Source of the DNA: Smallanthus sonchifolius
Taxonomy: Eukaryota > Streptophyta > Magnoliopsida > Asterales > Asteraceae
Direction of reading: 5' to 3'
NCBI GenBank assembly: GCA_023525975.1
Contig: CM042021.1
Coordinates: forward strand, 105,631,501 to 105,695,500
DNA length: 64,000 nucleotides
The notes beneath the pieces were generated by a model. That model was not told where the DNA came from and made no database searches. It was given only the letters and a program-made list of their open reading frames with translations. A program made the translations under genes and the position numbers. Positions 32,571 through 44,880 of this stretch are shown here, one piece after another. How positions within the stretch are numbered: the stretch's first letter is position 1; each line of letters begins with the position of its first letter.

Positions 32571-33290
32571 GATTTAATAAACGACTACTTATCTCCACTT
32601 TAAGAAGTTGATTCATAACATTGTGCTACGCCGACTTGAGTGTAATAACCTAAGTTTTTAATATTAAAATAATAATAATAAATTAGAAACTTGTAATAAT
32701 GAAAAACTTAAGTATTCATATTTTAGAAATTCATTTAATACTTATAAATAATATGTTTAGTTCATATAAATAAATATGAAAACATACAAATTTTAAATAA
32801 CAATTTGTTCGGTTAAATTAAAATTTAACTACAAAGTTTTCACCTGCGCGATGCCGTGGGAAAATGTACATTATAAAATACGAAATGATTAGTTTATTTA
32901 AAACAATATTAGAACAATTATAGATTTAATAAACGACTTCTTATCTCGACTTTAAGAAGTCGATTCATAACATTGGGCTATGCCGACTTGAGTGTAATAA
33001 CCTAAATTTTTAATATTAAAATAATAATAATAATAATAATAAATTAGAAACTTGTAATAACGAAAAACCTAAGTATTCATATTTTAGAAATTCATTTAAA
33101 AACTTATAAATAATCTGTTTGGTTCATATAAATAAACGTGAGAACATACAAATTTTAAATAACAATTTGTTCGGTTAAATTAAAATTTAACTAGCAAGTT
33201 TCCACCTGCGTGATGCCGCGGGAAAATTGTATATTATAAAATAAGAAATGATTAGTTGTTTTATAACAATATTAGATTTAATGAATAAAT
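32571..33290. repeat. 362-bp tandem duplication
   Basis: Two copies, starting at 32571 and 32933 (GATTTAATAAACGACTWCTT), run in parallel through GCTAYGCCGACTTGAGTG, an (ATA)n tract and TTCACCTGCGYGATGCCG. They differ by substitutions and by the length of the ATA tract, so the duplication is moderately old. The GCGCGATGCCGYGGG word places them in the same decayed family as parts of 53380-54420. Confidence 0.85.
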
Positions 33291-33671
33291 ATTATAAAAT
33301 AAAAAGGTTTAAGCAAAAGATAAAATCATGATCAACCCGAAAATATATTGGCAACTTTACTTAAATCTAACCATATATATTTTATATAACTTATAAGTGT
33401 TTTAGCATGCTATCTAAAATAGATGTAAGTAAAAGGAAAAACGTGCGGTGCGAAGAGAACTGAATCTTAAAATAAAAAAAGTAAGTAATGCAAAATCGAA
33501 CCTAAAAGTAGTGCCAACATAACGTAAAGTTGCGAGCTACATATTCATAAAATGAGCTTTAAGGAACATCAAAATGAATTTAGAAAAAAAAAAGCAAAAC
33601 ATATTATATTTGACACACCTCTACTTTCAATAAAAAACACACCGAAATGTGTAAAAAATAAGCACGACGCA
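33291..33671. other. Spacer before LTR T5, nothing recognised
   Basis: AT-rich, non-coding. AAATGTGTAAAAAATAAGCA before 33671 echoes the decayed repeat at 53430-54420. Confidence 0.5.
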
Positions 33672-35025
33672 TGTAACAAACCAACTTTTGGTTTATTAAA
33701 ATAACATATTTTATATTATTTGAAGTGGCAGAATTAAATTAAATGGAAGTTTGGGGTGTTATGTTGTAAATAAATGGTTTTGACTAACTTATGGCAAGAA
33801 GGAGATCAAAATTGAGGTTGAGGGGCTGATTGTGCAATTAAACCAATTTGGTTTTGGTCTTGGTGGAGAAAAACGCAGACACATTGTGTGTCTTGTGAAA
33901 ATGAGAAGAGAGAAAGAGGTGGAGAGGCTGAAAATCGAAATTGGTGAATTGCATGAAGAATCAAGATGAGTGGTGGTGTTCATCTTCTTCAAGAATACAA
34001 GTAAGTTCACTTTCAAACCTTGAATCCACCATTAATGGTGTTCTTGATGGTTTTGGGGGAAAAACTAAATTAAAGGCTGAATTGATGTTGGATTATAGTT
34101 CATTACTTATGATATAGCTTGTCTAATGTTGATTGATTGGTTAAAACATCCATAAACCATCCAATTTAAGAATCTTGGAATTAGGGTTCATGAGGTCCAG
34201 ATTGGGGGTTTTGGAATTGAGGTGTTATATTGATTAATTGAGTATTGGTAAGTGTTTATGGTGTAATACAAACACATTTTCAAGTATGAAACGCAATTGA
34301 ATTGATAATTCACAAATTGGATGAAATTGTGGAAATTGGGTGAAAAACCTTAACTGGTCAAAATGGGTGAGTGATTGTGTAGGGAGGTTAACACTTGTTT
34401 AAGGTGTAAATAATCAAGTTTAAAATGGGTGTAATCCATAAGGTCTAGGGTGGGTGTTAGACTTTAGTTGAAAATGGTAAATTGGTGGATTGGAAGTTTA
34501 ACTAATGGGTTAAACGGGTGTTTTGGGTTGAAAGATGATATTTGGTGTTGGGGGTTTGATTAAAGTCATGTTAATAAAACAAAGTTAGAATCTTGATCTT
34601 TACATCATAAAGTTGTATTGGGGGGCCAATTGGTGATCAATGGAAATGTCGTTTTTGGGCCAAGGTTAAGGTGTTAACTTGGTGGTGGCACTAAGGGTTG
34701 ATTATCATTACTAATGGTTTATTTTATGGTGTTTTATATGTAGGAAAAGCTCAGGTGTGATCTCGGGTCTCGCATCTCGTGGATTGATTCTCATGGACTT
34801 GTCGATGTCGTTCTGATTAAACTTCTCGTGGGAGACTTTTACAAACATGTTGGGTTGTTTAACACTTGTGGATAAGTGTGATTAACTTGACTTCTTTTGT
34901 GTATTTTAGAAGTCTAACTTATATTTGTAAAACTTAAGCGTGGGGATACGTTATATGTTTGTCTGGGACCTAAACTCTGTGTTGTTTTAAAAGTTTAAAT
35001 CGGTTTGAAAAATTCAGGTGTTACA
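33672..35025 (+). mobile_element. First LTR of gypsy family T5 (deleted copy)
   Basis: Starts TGTAACAAACCAACTTTTGG and ends CAGGTGTTACA, followed by the primer site ACTTGGTATCTGAGC. At 1354 bp it lacks about 1.17 kb found in the second LTR; the gap lies at about 34652 (ATCAATGG joined to AAATGTCG). It contains a donor-like ACAAGTAAGTTC at 34001 and an acceptor-like TATATGTAGG at 34743. The exon-like leader upstream (33790-34000) is purine-rich and precedes the donor. Confidence 0.85.
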
Positions 35026-38000
35026 ACTTGGTATCTGAGCACTAGTTTGAGGGATTTGGGTGTGCGACACACTAAACTCAAACCTAATGCTCTTGATATG
35101 GTGGGTGAAATGAGAATCCAATGAAGGCTTGACCGAGACTCAGAGCTTAAAGGCGAAAGGTTAGTAATGATTAATGTCGTTGATCGTTATAATTGGTGTC
35201 CAAGGTGAATTATGTGTGTCGAAACTTGTCTTGGGATTTGTTATACGGATATGATGAATGCAATTAGACATATTATGCTACCAATCATGCCTGGCCAGTA
35301 TGATTCGTAAGATAACATGTGTTAGTGCCCTAATGATCACCTCGGGGGATGGTGAGGATCTCGAAGTTAGTTGGGAGAGTTAGAGAGCATCATTCTAGTG
35401 GAGGACGGCTAGAAATCTCTATCTTGTCGTGTCAATCTACCTTCAAGGAAGATATGGCATATTAAGGCGGTCATGTAGAGGAACCATATGAAGCTTACAG
35501 AACAGGAGGAACAACGATTGGTGAATCTACGAGGAAGGAAACATTATTTTCATAAGGAGTTGTGGTGCACAAACCAAAGGCATAAGTTGGTGAGGTTGAA
35601 CCGTTGATTTATTGACGATGCATCACCGGAATGATATTGGCTTAGGAGTGAGCCTCGGTGGCCCGGAGAAGGGAGTACTATTTACGGTGAGTCAACTCCG
35701 GGACATGGCAGGAATTGGTGGGAAGTTCTTCGTGAGGAGAAAGACGAGAATTATGGAGGAAATGCATCACGGGAAATTCAAGAGGTTACCTTGAAATACC
35801 TTAGACTACAAGTCGTTGTGGGTCGTTTAACTGAGGAGTTCCTTCACATATAGTGGACCGTAGAGACGATCAGCATGATTACGGGCACGTTTTATGACTA
35901 GTCGTGGTCTTGCTCGAATCTTGTAGTCACAGAAGGAAAGAGGATGGATCGGCTTTCTCGATGCTATATGTTGACGCTAGAGCGGATTCTTGCGTGTGGT
36001 GTACAACTCTGGTGAAGTTGATTTTTATATGATGCAAGGAGATCAAACTCGGGAATCTAGTAGGTGTGAAGAGGAATTACTGGTGGCTTCAAGCAAGCCA
36101 AATATTATTGCCTAGCTAGAAACCCTCATGGGGGAAGCAATGCTTGATATTGTTGTATGTTTGGAGGATAACACAAATAAGAAATGATGGGACACATTGT
36201 GCCACAGTGTTCAAGTCCTAATAACTTGTGCTAAAGTCGTTAAAAATCGGGACACATTCGGACTGAATGCCCCTAGTCGAAGCGCAAGAGTGGAATAAGG
36301 AAATAGAACAAAAATTGCTAAGGCTAAGGGTCGGGCATTTCTAATCACCATGGATATGACTGAAGCTTTTCGATCGTTATGTTGGATGAAAGGCTAAGCA
36401 TATAAGTGGAGTCGAGTGATCACAGTTGTGGGTATTAAAAGTTGAAGATTTCATGATTTGGTAATTGGAGGTTATGGACGAAACAATCACATGGAGTTGA
36501 GTCCTACGATTGTAAATACAATGGTTGGTTGCTTAGTAACAATATCAATGTCGTGAGTGATTACGGAGTAACGTGTTCATCTGTGCTCATCTAGAGACAG
36601 TAAAGCATAAGTCGTACGAAATGGTGTATATATGGCTTGTGCCATTGACATCAACCGGGGGTACAATGGAATACTTAGTGATCCAGTTGTAAAGGTGTTC
36701 ATTAAGGGCTATTATGCCCGAGTGCTTCGCTTAGAAGTACACTAAGCTTTCGGTGGAAGTGGAGGATAGAGGAGTGCGGGTGTGCACTGATTATCGGAGG
36801 TAGAACAAGTGACCTAAGGTCCCACGGTAAGTGGACATTTTGGGTTAGGTGTATAGAGCGTTAACTTTACGGGTGGTCGTATAATCATTGATAGTCGTTT
36901 CTATCTTTGAAACATTGTTGTTTACGCTCAATATTGTCATGAGCTTCTTGAAAATTCTTAGAATGAGAGGTCCTTCATTGAATTGGTTAGGTGTGTCATC
37001 TTGGCTTCGGTGAAATCCAGTTTTGGATAATATGGTGGATTCTGAAGGCATCCATATTGACCCGTCAAAGATTGAAATAGCCAAGGGGTAATTGGTGTTT
37101 GAAGTCTTTGAACTTCACAAATGGTGCTTGAAGTCTTCGAACTTCACAAATGGTGTTTGAAGTCTTAGAACTTCACCAGTGGTGTTTGAAGTCATAGAAC
37201 TTCACCAACGGTGTTTGAGAATGAAGTTTTCGAACTTTAAGGGGGGGATTGTGTTATTAGGATCCTTAAATCTCAAAGGATGACTTATGATTAAGTCGTT
37301 GGAGATAATTTGGTGTTTGAGTCACGATTAGGGATTTGCCTCTTAGAATTGTGAAAGAGGATATAAGTAAGGCGGTCGTTATGTCCTTAGTTGGAGAGAC
37401 CATATGCTTGGTCGTTTATTTTGGTGCGTCATGTATTTGGACTCGATTATGTCTTTATGTAGCGAGGAAGGATTATCGTGTATTCTCCTATACGGTTGTG
37501 GGCTTGATAATAGCAACCAAAGGAGAGGACCGGAAGAGAGAACCGGTGACTTTATACGTGGACGAATATTATGTGGGTGAGTTGTAGTCTCGAGCTTTAA
37601 AAGAGTGTTGTATGCAGGTGATGGGATCCATGAATCCTAGTAATATGAAATTCTTAAGACCTTGCATCTCAACAGGTGGGTCGTTGAGGGGTCTTGAAAT
37701 ACCTTTATGAGGTGGGAAAAACTTGTAGTGGCGTTGACTACGAAGTTATATGAAAATGGTTGGAGCGTGTTACGATTTTAGTAATGGCGGGTCGTATGGC
37801 CGAAAATGCATATTTCTTGTTCGTAAACGAAACTTACTCTTCCGAGTAGTTGTAGAATGTCGATTTAAGGTGGGTATGACACGGCGTGGTGTGACCCAAC
37901 CTTTTTCTAGTTGGGTTGAAATATCGGTTTTACTTATCGTTTGAAGGAAATCGAGTAAACTCTATGATACATTTCGTGTGGCGCATTCACGAAAATGTTT

Positions 38001-38259
38001 GGCGGGAGAAGTTGTTGTTGCTTATTATGGTGTTATTGAGGTTGTCGCTTTCAATCAAGTAGAAGAACATGTCACTATCTTTAGATAGTGGAGTGAATTA
38101 TTTGTGCAATAAGGAATTAACCATGTATTATCCCTTAAATGCACAATGTGAGGCGGAATTGAAATTGGGAGAGTTGAGAAGTAAGGTTGAACAACTACCC
38201 TGAGTCGTTTATGTGGTGGCAGGTTTCGGGGACGAAACCCAAAACTAGAGGGAATGATT
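35026..38259 (+). pseudogene. T5 internal region, copy 1 (degenerate gag-pol)
   Basis: Decayed gypsy coding region with many stops and deletions. Recognisable in order: a gag-like stretch (LREEKDENYGGNASREIQEV, about 35728-35850), a zinc-knuckle relic and KIAKAKGRAFLITMDM (36215-36365), a reverse transcriptase block GVRVCTDYR (about 36773-36800), DSEGIHIDPSKIEIAKG (37038-37090, the end of the RT palm), a four-fold array of GTTTGAAGTCTTNGAACTTC units (37090-37245), further pol remnants, and the polypurine-like tract AGAGGGAATGA before 38260. Only about 3.2 kb remain of an expected 5 kb or more. Copy 2 at 41798 shares most of the same stops. Confidence 0.75.
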
Positions 38260-41200
38260 TGTAACGAACTAACTTTCGGTCTATTAAAATAATATATTTT
38301 ATATTATTTGAAGTGGTGGAATTAAATTAAATGAAAGTTTGGAGGTGTTACGTTGCAAATAAATGATTTTAACTAACTTATGGCAGGAAGGAGATCAAAA
38401 TTGAAGTTGAGGGGTTGATTGTGTAGTTAAACCAATTTGGTTTTGGCCTTGGTGGAGAAAAACGCAGACACACACACAATTTGTGTGTGTGTGTTGTGAA
38501 AATGAGAAGAGAGAAAGAGGTGGAGAGGCTGAAAATCGAAATTGGTGAATTGCATGAAGAATCAAGATGAGTGGTGGTGTTCATCTTCTTCAAGAATACA
38601 AGTAAGTTCTCTTTCAAACCTTGAATCCATCATTAATGGTGTTCTTTGTGGGTTTTAGGGAAAAAACTAAATTAAAGGCTGAATTGGTGGTTGATTATGG
38701 TTCACTACTTATAATCTAGCTTGTCTGATTTTGATTGAATGGTTAAAACATCCATAAACCATCCAATTTAAGAATCTTGGAACTAGGGTTCATGAGGTCC
38801 AAATTGGGGGTTTTGCAATTGAGGTGTTGGATTGATTAATTGAGTATTGGTAAGTGTTTATGGTCTAATACAAACACATTTTCAAGTATGAAACTCAATT
38901 GAATTGGTAATTCACAAATTGGATGAAATTGTAAAATTGGGTGAAAAACCTTAACAGGTCAAAATTGGTAGGGGTGTTCAATATTTGGTTTCAAACCGAA
39001 TAAACTGATAACCGAATAGAACCGAAACTGTTTATAACCAAATTGCATATTCGGTTTTCGGTTCGGGTTGAAACCGAAAACCAAATATGCAATTAGGTTT
39101 TCCGTTCGTATTGTGGTTTCATATATTCTAATTTGGGTCAAACCGAAAAAACCGAATTACTTAAGATGTAGATTAGCCCATATATAGTTATACAATTATG
39201 CCCAACCCAATTACCCATAATCCAAATTAAATGTAGTCTGGCCCAAAAGAATTGTCTTAAACTCGTAAAGACCTAATTCCCCTTTGCTTCATCCCTTCAG
39301 CCGCTCCCGTTCATCCTCATCGTCTCTGAAGTCTGACCTTTTTGCCTCGCCATTGACAAAATCTGGAAGTGCTGGAAAACCTCGCTGCCTCTCCATCGAC
39401 GAAAACCGGAAGTCTGACCTCGTTGCAATCCCGCTGAAGTCTAACCTCTGCTCGTCTGGCCGTCTACTCCTGTCTTTGAAGGTAAGAATGTGTTTATCAA
39501 GGACCATGACCTTAGAAAGGTTTACTCAGAACTTAGAAGCACTAATTATGCTGATTTAGGGACTAGTTCAATCATCTTAAAGATAGAATTATGAATATTC
39601 AGAAGCACTACTTGCATCCCAAATTTATGCTGAACTTGTATTGGTTATAATCTTTTTAGAAAATTATATTCAGTTTTGGCATGATTTGATGTGAAGAAGA
39701 AGATGAAGGCCACTTAAAGGAAAAATTAAATCATACTCCAAACTTCTAAAGCAGATAAAATTTCACCAAGGAATTTTTTTCCGCTAATTCGGTTTATTTA
39801 GTTCAAAACGAAAACCAAACCAAATTACAATGTGGTTTTAGGTTCGGATTAGGTTTCCACAAATGTGGTTCGGTTCGGATTGTGGTTTTAACCAAAAAAA
39901 ATACCAACCCGAATAACTCGAACCGAATACCCGCAACTCGACCCAATGAACACCCCTAAAAATGGGTGAATGATTGTGTAGGGAGGTTAAAACTTGTCTA
40001 AGGTGTAAATAAACAAGTTTAGAATATGTATAATCCATAAGGTGTAGGGTGGGTGTTAGACTTTAATTGGAAATGGTAAATTGGTGGATTGAAAGTTTGA
40101 CTATAATGGGTCAAACAGGTCTTTTGGGTTGAAAGGTGATATTTGGTGTTGGAGGTTTGATTAAGGTCATGTTAATAAAACTAAGTTAGAATCTTGATCT
40201 TTAGATCATAAAGGTGTGTTAGGTGCCAATTGGTAATCAATGGATTACTAATTGTAAATTGGTTGTATACGTGATCAAGTAGTAAGGAAGCTAGTTTGGA
40301 GGATCAAGCGGGATCATTTTTGGCAAAGGTAAGTGCTTTGCGCTTACTTAGTAATAGATATGGTGTTAGTAACATGTAAATAGATTTGTGTATTTTAATT
40401 TTGTTTATGTGTGGTGATTTGGTGTAAGTTGGCTTAGTGTGGTAAAGAGTCAACTAATGTGTGAAATATGTTGATTTGTTGTAACTTGACTTTTGTGGTA
40501 AAGAGTCAAACTAAATTGTGGGATGTGGTGTATTAGTGTAATTTGACTTATGCAGTAAAGAGTCAAACTAAATTGTGGAATGTGGTGTATTGGTGTAATT
40601 TAACTTATGTGGTAAAGAGTCAAACTAAATTGTGGAATGTGGTATATTGGTGCAATTTGACTTAGTGTGTCACGAGTCAAACTAAATTGTGGAATGTCTT
40701 ATATTGGTGTAATTTGACTTCGTGCGGTATGAGTCAAACTGATATGTAAAATGTGGTGATTTGGTGTAATTTGACTAATATGTGGTAAGAGTCAAAGTAA
40801 AATGCAATTTGATGGAATTGAGGTCATGAACCTCACTTATGTCGTTGTCTTTTGAAGTCATTGAACTTCACTTATGTCGTTGTAGCTTGAAGTCTTTAAA
40901 CTTCACTGTAGTCATTGTTGTTTAAAGCCTAAGAACCCCACAAGAAAGTAATTTGAGGTCATGAGCTTCATAAGGTTGTGTTGTGGCGTTTGAGGTCTTT
41001 AGAACTTCATAAATAGGAGTTTGAAGCCTAAGAACCTCACACGATATGAATTGAGGTCATGAGCTTTACGAGGTCGTTTGTGGTGTTTTGAGGTCTCAAG
41101 AACCTCACAAGGTGTATGGTCGGGATGGTAGGAGATTAACTAACTGGTGTTTGCATACATAAGTGGTAATGTATGTAAGGTGTTTTATATGGCATTAGAA

Positions 41201-41797
41201 GTTCATTGGGATTAGACATGTATAGGTGTCAATACATGTTCTCGAAAAAAGCCCAAACTTTTAATGAATGTATCTCGGGCTAGAAAATGAACCACGAAAG
41301 CTATAATATATGAATTTGGGGTGCCTCGACGTGAGGTAATTTAAATTTGGTATTGCTGACTTGTAGGCAGCGCATACTACTGAAAATCCTCTGTTATGCG
41401 CTGGTAAAAAGTGGAAATGTCGTTTTTGGGCCAAGGTTAAGTTGTTAACTTGGTGGTGGCCCAAAGGGTTGATTATCATTACTAATGATTTATTTTGTGG
41501 TGTTTTATATGTAGGAAAAGCTCCAGTGTGATCTCGGGTCTCGCATCTCGTGGATTGGATTCTCAAGGACTTGTCGATGTCGTTTTGATAAAATTTCTCG
41601 TGGGAGACTTTTACAAACATGTTGGGTTGTTTAACACTTGTGGATAAGTGTGACTAACTTGACTTCTTTTGTGTATTTTAGAAGTCTAACTTATATTTGT
41701 AAAACTTAAACGTGGGGATACGTTATATGTTTGTCTGGGACATAAACTCTATGTTGTTTTAAAAGTTTAAATCGGTTTGAAAAATCCGGGTGATACA
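38260..41797 (+). mobile_element. Second (shared) LTR of T5, with insertions
   Basis: Starts TGTAACGAACTAACTTTCGG after the polypurine tract and ends CGGGTGATACA, followed by primer-like TTGGTATCACAGC. Minus the hAT insertion and its 8-bp duplication it is about 2540 bp, the probable full LTR length. It contains a roughly 60-bp tandem array (GTAATTTGACTTATGNGGTA, AAGAGTCAAACTAAATTGTG; 40430-40810), a GAAGTC/GAACTTC hairpin array (40840-41110), and the same donor (38602) and acceptor (41514) as the first LTR. It is followed by a second internal region, so it serves two element copies. Confidence 0.85.
38969..39958. mobile_element. hAT-like element (990 bp) inserted in T5 LTR
   Basis: Ends TAGGGGTGTTCA and, reversed, TAGGGGTGTTCA form terminal repeats. 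The flanks AAAATTGG and AAAATGGG match at 7 of 8 and are the expected target duplication. The first T5 LTR shows the uninterrupted site (GGTCAAAATGGGTGAG at 34357-34372). Subterminal zones are rich in AACCGAA/TTCGGTT words. The core (39280-39500) has exon-like composition, but I recognise no gene there. Confidence 0.9.
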
Positions 41798-44700
41798 ACT
41801 TGGTATCACAGCACAGGTTTGAGGGATTTGGGTGTGCGAGACACCAAACTCAAACCTAATGCTCTTGATATGGTGGGTGAAATGAGAATCCAATGAAGGC
41901 TTGACGGAGACTCGGAGCTTAAAGGCGAAAGGTTAGTAATGATTAATGTCATTGGTCGTTATAATTAGTGTCCAAGGTGAATTATGTGTGCCGAAACTTG
42001 TCTTGGGATTTGTTATATGGAGATGATGAATGCAATTAGACATATTATGCTACCAATCATGCCTGGCAAGTATGATTCGTAAGATAACATGTGTAAGTGC
42101 CCTAATGATGACCATACAACAATAAACATTAACAAGGATTAAGTGAAGGTGATTATATGTGTATGTATGTATGTATTGTATGTATATTGAGTGATTATAT
42201 ATACACATAGTTGGGAGATAGAGCCTTATAGAGTATGATTAGAGGCCTATACATAGGTAGAACGTCTACAATCTAAACAAAAATAGTCGGGGGAATGACT
42301 AACGGGGATAGAGGTTAGTAGATGGAAATAATAGATTATGGAAATAATAGATGTGAGTTGTCTTTAAGACTCACGTACGAAAGAGTCTACGCGTGTATCA
42401 CCTCGGGGGATGGTGAGGATCTCGAAGTTAGTTGGGAGAGTTAGAGAGCAATATTCTAGTGGAGGACGGCTAGAACTCTCTATCTTGTCTTGTCAATCTA
42501 CCTTCAAGGAAGATAAGGCATATTGAGGCGATCATGTAGAGGAACCGTATGAAGCTTATGTAACGGGAGGAACAACGATTGGTGAATCTAGGAGGAAGGA
42601 AACTTTGTTTTCACAAGGTTTTGTTGTGCACAAACCAAAGGCATAAGTTGGTGAGGTTGAACCGTTGATTTATCGACGATGCATCACCGGAATGAGATTG
42701 GCTTAGGAGTGAGCCTATGTGGCCCGGAGAAGGGAGTACTATTTGCGGTGAGTCAACTCCGGCACATTGCAGGAATTGGTGGGAAGTTCTTCGTGAGGAG
42801 AAAGACGAGGATTGTGAAGGCAATGCATCGGGGGAAATTCAAGAGGTTACCTTGAAATACCTTAGACTGCAAGCCGTGATGGGTCGTTTAACTGAGGAGT
42901 TCCTTCACATATAGTGGACCGTAGAGACGACCAACAGGATTACGGGCACGTTTTATGACTAGTCGTGGTCTTGCTCAGATCTTGTAGTCACATAAGGAAA
43001 GAGGATGGATCGACTTTCTCGATGCTATTTGTTGACGCTAGAGCGGATTCTTACGCGTGGTGTACAACTCTGGTGGACTTGATTTTTATATGATGCAAGG
43101 AGATCAAACTCGGAAAGCTAGTGGGTGTGAAGAGGAATTAGTGGTGGCTTCAAGCAAGCCAAATATTATAGCCTATCTAGAAACCCTCATGGGGAAGCAA
43201 TGCTTGATATTATTGTATGTGTGGAGGATAAAAAATTAGGAAATGATGGGACACACTGTGCCACATTGTTCAAGTCCGAATAACTTGTGCTAAAGTCATT
43301 AAAAATCGGGACACATTCGGACTGAATGCCCCGAATCGAAGCGCAAGAGTGGAATAGGGAAATAGAACAAAAATTGCTAAGGCCTAGGATTTCTAATCAC
43401 CATGGACATGACTGAAGTTGTTCGATCGTTATGTTGGATGAAAGGCTAAGCAGACAAGTGAACTCGGGTGATCACAGTTGCGGGTAATAAAAGTTGAAGA
43501 GTTCATGATTTGGTAATTAAAGGTTGTGGACGAAACAATCACATGGACTTGAGTCCTATGATTGTAAATACAATGGTTGGTTACTTAGTAACAATATCAA
43601 TGTCGTGAATGATTAAGGAATAACGTGTTTATCTGTGCTCATCTAGAGACAGTAAAGCATGAGGCGTACGAAATGGTGTATATATGGCTTGTGCCATTAA
43701 CATCAACCGGGGGTACAATGGAATACTTAGTGTTCCAGTTGTGAAGGTGTTCATTAAGGGCTATTATGCCCGAGTGCTTCGCTTAGAAGTACACTAAGCT
43801 TTCGGTGGAAATGGAGGATAGAGGAGTGCGGGTGTGCACTGATTATCGGAGGTAGAACAAGTGACCTAAGGTCCCGCGGTAAGTGGACATTTTGGGTTAC
43901 GTGTATAGAGCGTTAACTTCACGGGTGGTCGTATAATCATCAATAGTCGTTTCTATCTTTGAAACATGGTTGTTTACGCTCAATATTGTCGTGAGCTTCT
44001 TGAAAATTCTTAGAATGAGAGGTCCTTCATTAAATTGGTTGGGTGTGCCATCTTGTCTTCGGTGAAATCCAGTTATGGATAATATGGTGAATTCTGAAGG
44101 CATCCCTATTGACCCGTCAAAGATTGAAATAGTCGAGGGGTAATTGGTGTTTCAAGTCTTCGAACTTCACAAATGGTGCTTGATGTCTTCAAACTTCACA
44201 AATGGTGTTTGATGTCTTAGAACTTCACAAGTTGTGTTTGAAGTCATAAAACTTCACCAACGGTGTTTGGGAATGAAGTTTTTGAACTTTAAGAGGGGGA
44301 TTGTGTTATTGAGATCCTTAAATCTCAAAGGATGACTTATGATTAAGTCGTTGGAGATAATTTGGTGTTTGAGTCACGCTTAGGGATTTGCCTCTCAGAA
44401 TTGTGAAAGAGTATTTAAGAAAGGCGGTCGTTATGTCCTTACTTGGAGAGACTGTATGCTTGGTCGTTTAGTTTGGTGCCTCATATATTTAGACTCGGTT
44501 ATGTCTTTATGCAGCGAGGAAGGATTATCGTGTATTCTCCTTGACGGTTGTGGGCTTGATAGTAGCAACCAAAGAAGAGGACCGGAAGAGAGAACCGGTG
44601 ACTTTATACGTGGGCGAATATTATGAGGGTGAGTTGTAGTCTCGAGCTTTAAAAGAGTGTTGTATGCAGGTGATGGGATCCATAAATCCTAGTATTATGA

Positions 44701-44880
44701 AATTCTTGAGACCTTGCATCTCAACGGGCGGGTCGTTGAGGTGTCTTGAAATACCTTTATGAGGCGTTGACTACGAAGTTATATGAAAATGGTGGGAGCG
44801 TGTTACAATTTTAGTAATGGCGGGTCGTATGGCCGAAAATGCATATTTCTTGTTCATAAAGGAAACTTACTCTTCCGAGT
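41798..44880 (+). pseudogene. T5 internal region, copy 2 (truncated)
   Basis: Runs parallel to copy 1 from the primer site onward (same gag-like stretch at about 42770-42912, RT block GVRVCTDYR near 43828-43850, hairpin array at 44145-44290). It has about 290 bp near 42115-42400 that copy 1 lacks, including a TGTATG microsatellite. It stops at about 44880 in CTTACTCTTCCGAG, where a reverse-oriented LTR begins, so its 3' end and closing LTR are missing. Shared stops mean both copies descend from an already dead element. Confidence 0.8.

Noticed and set aside
36845..37084. Minus-strand frame repeated at 43897-44103
   Set aside because: Antisense to a conserved pol remnant of T5; repeated only because the internal region is duplicated.
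41261..41620. 119-codon minus-strand frame
   Set aside because: Spans LTR sequence including the proposed acceptor; no protein-like features.
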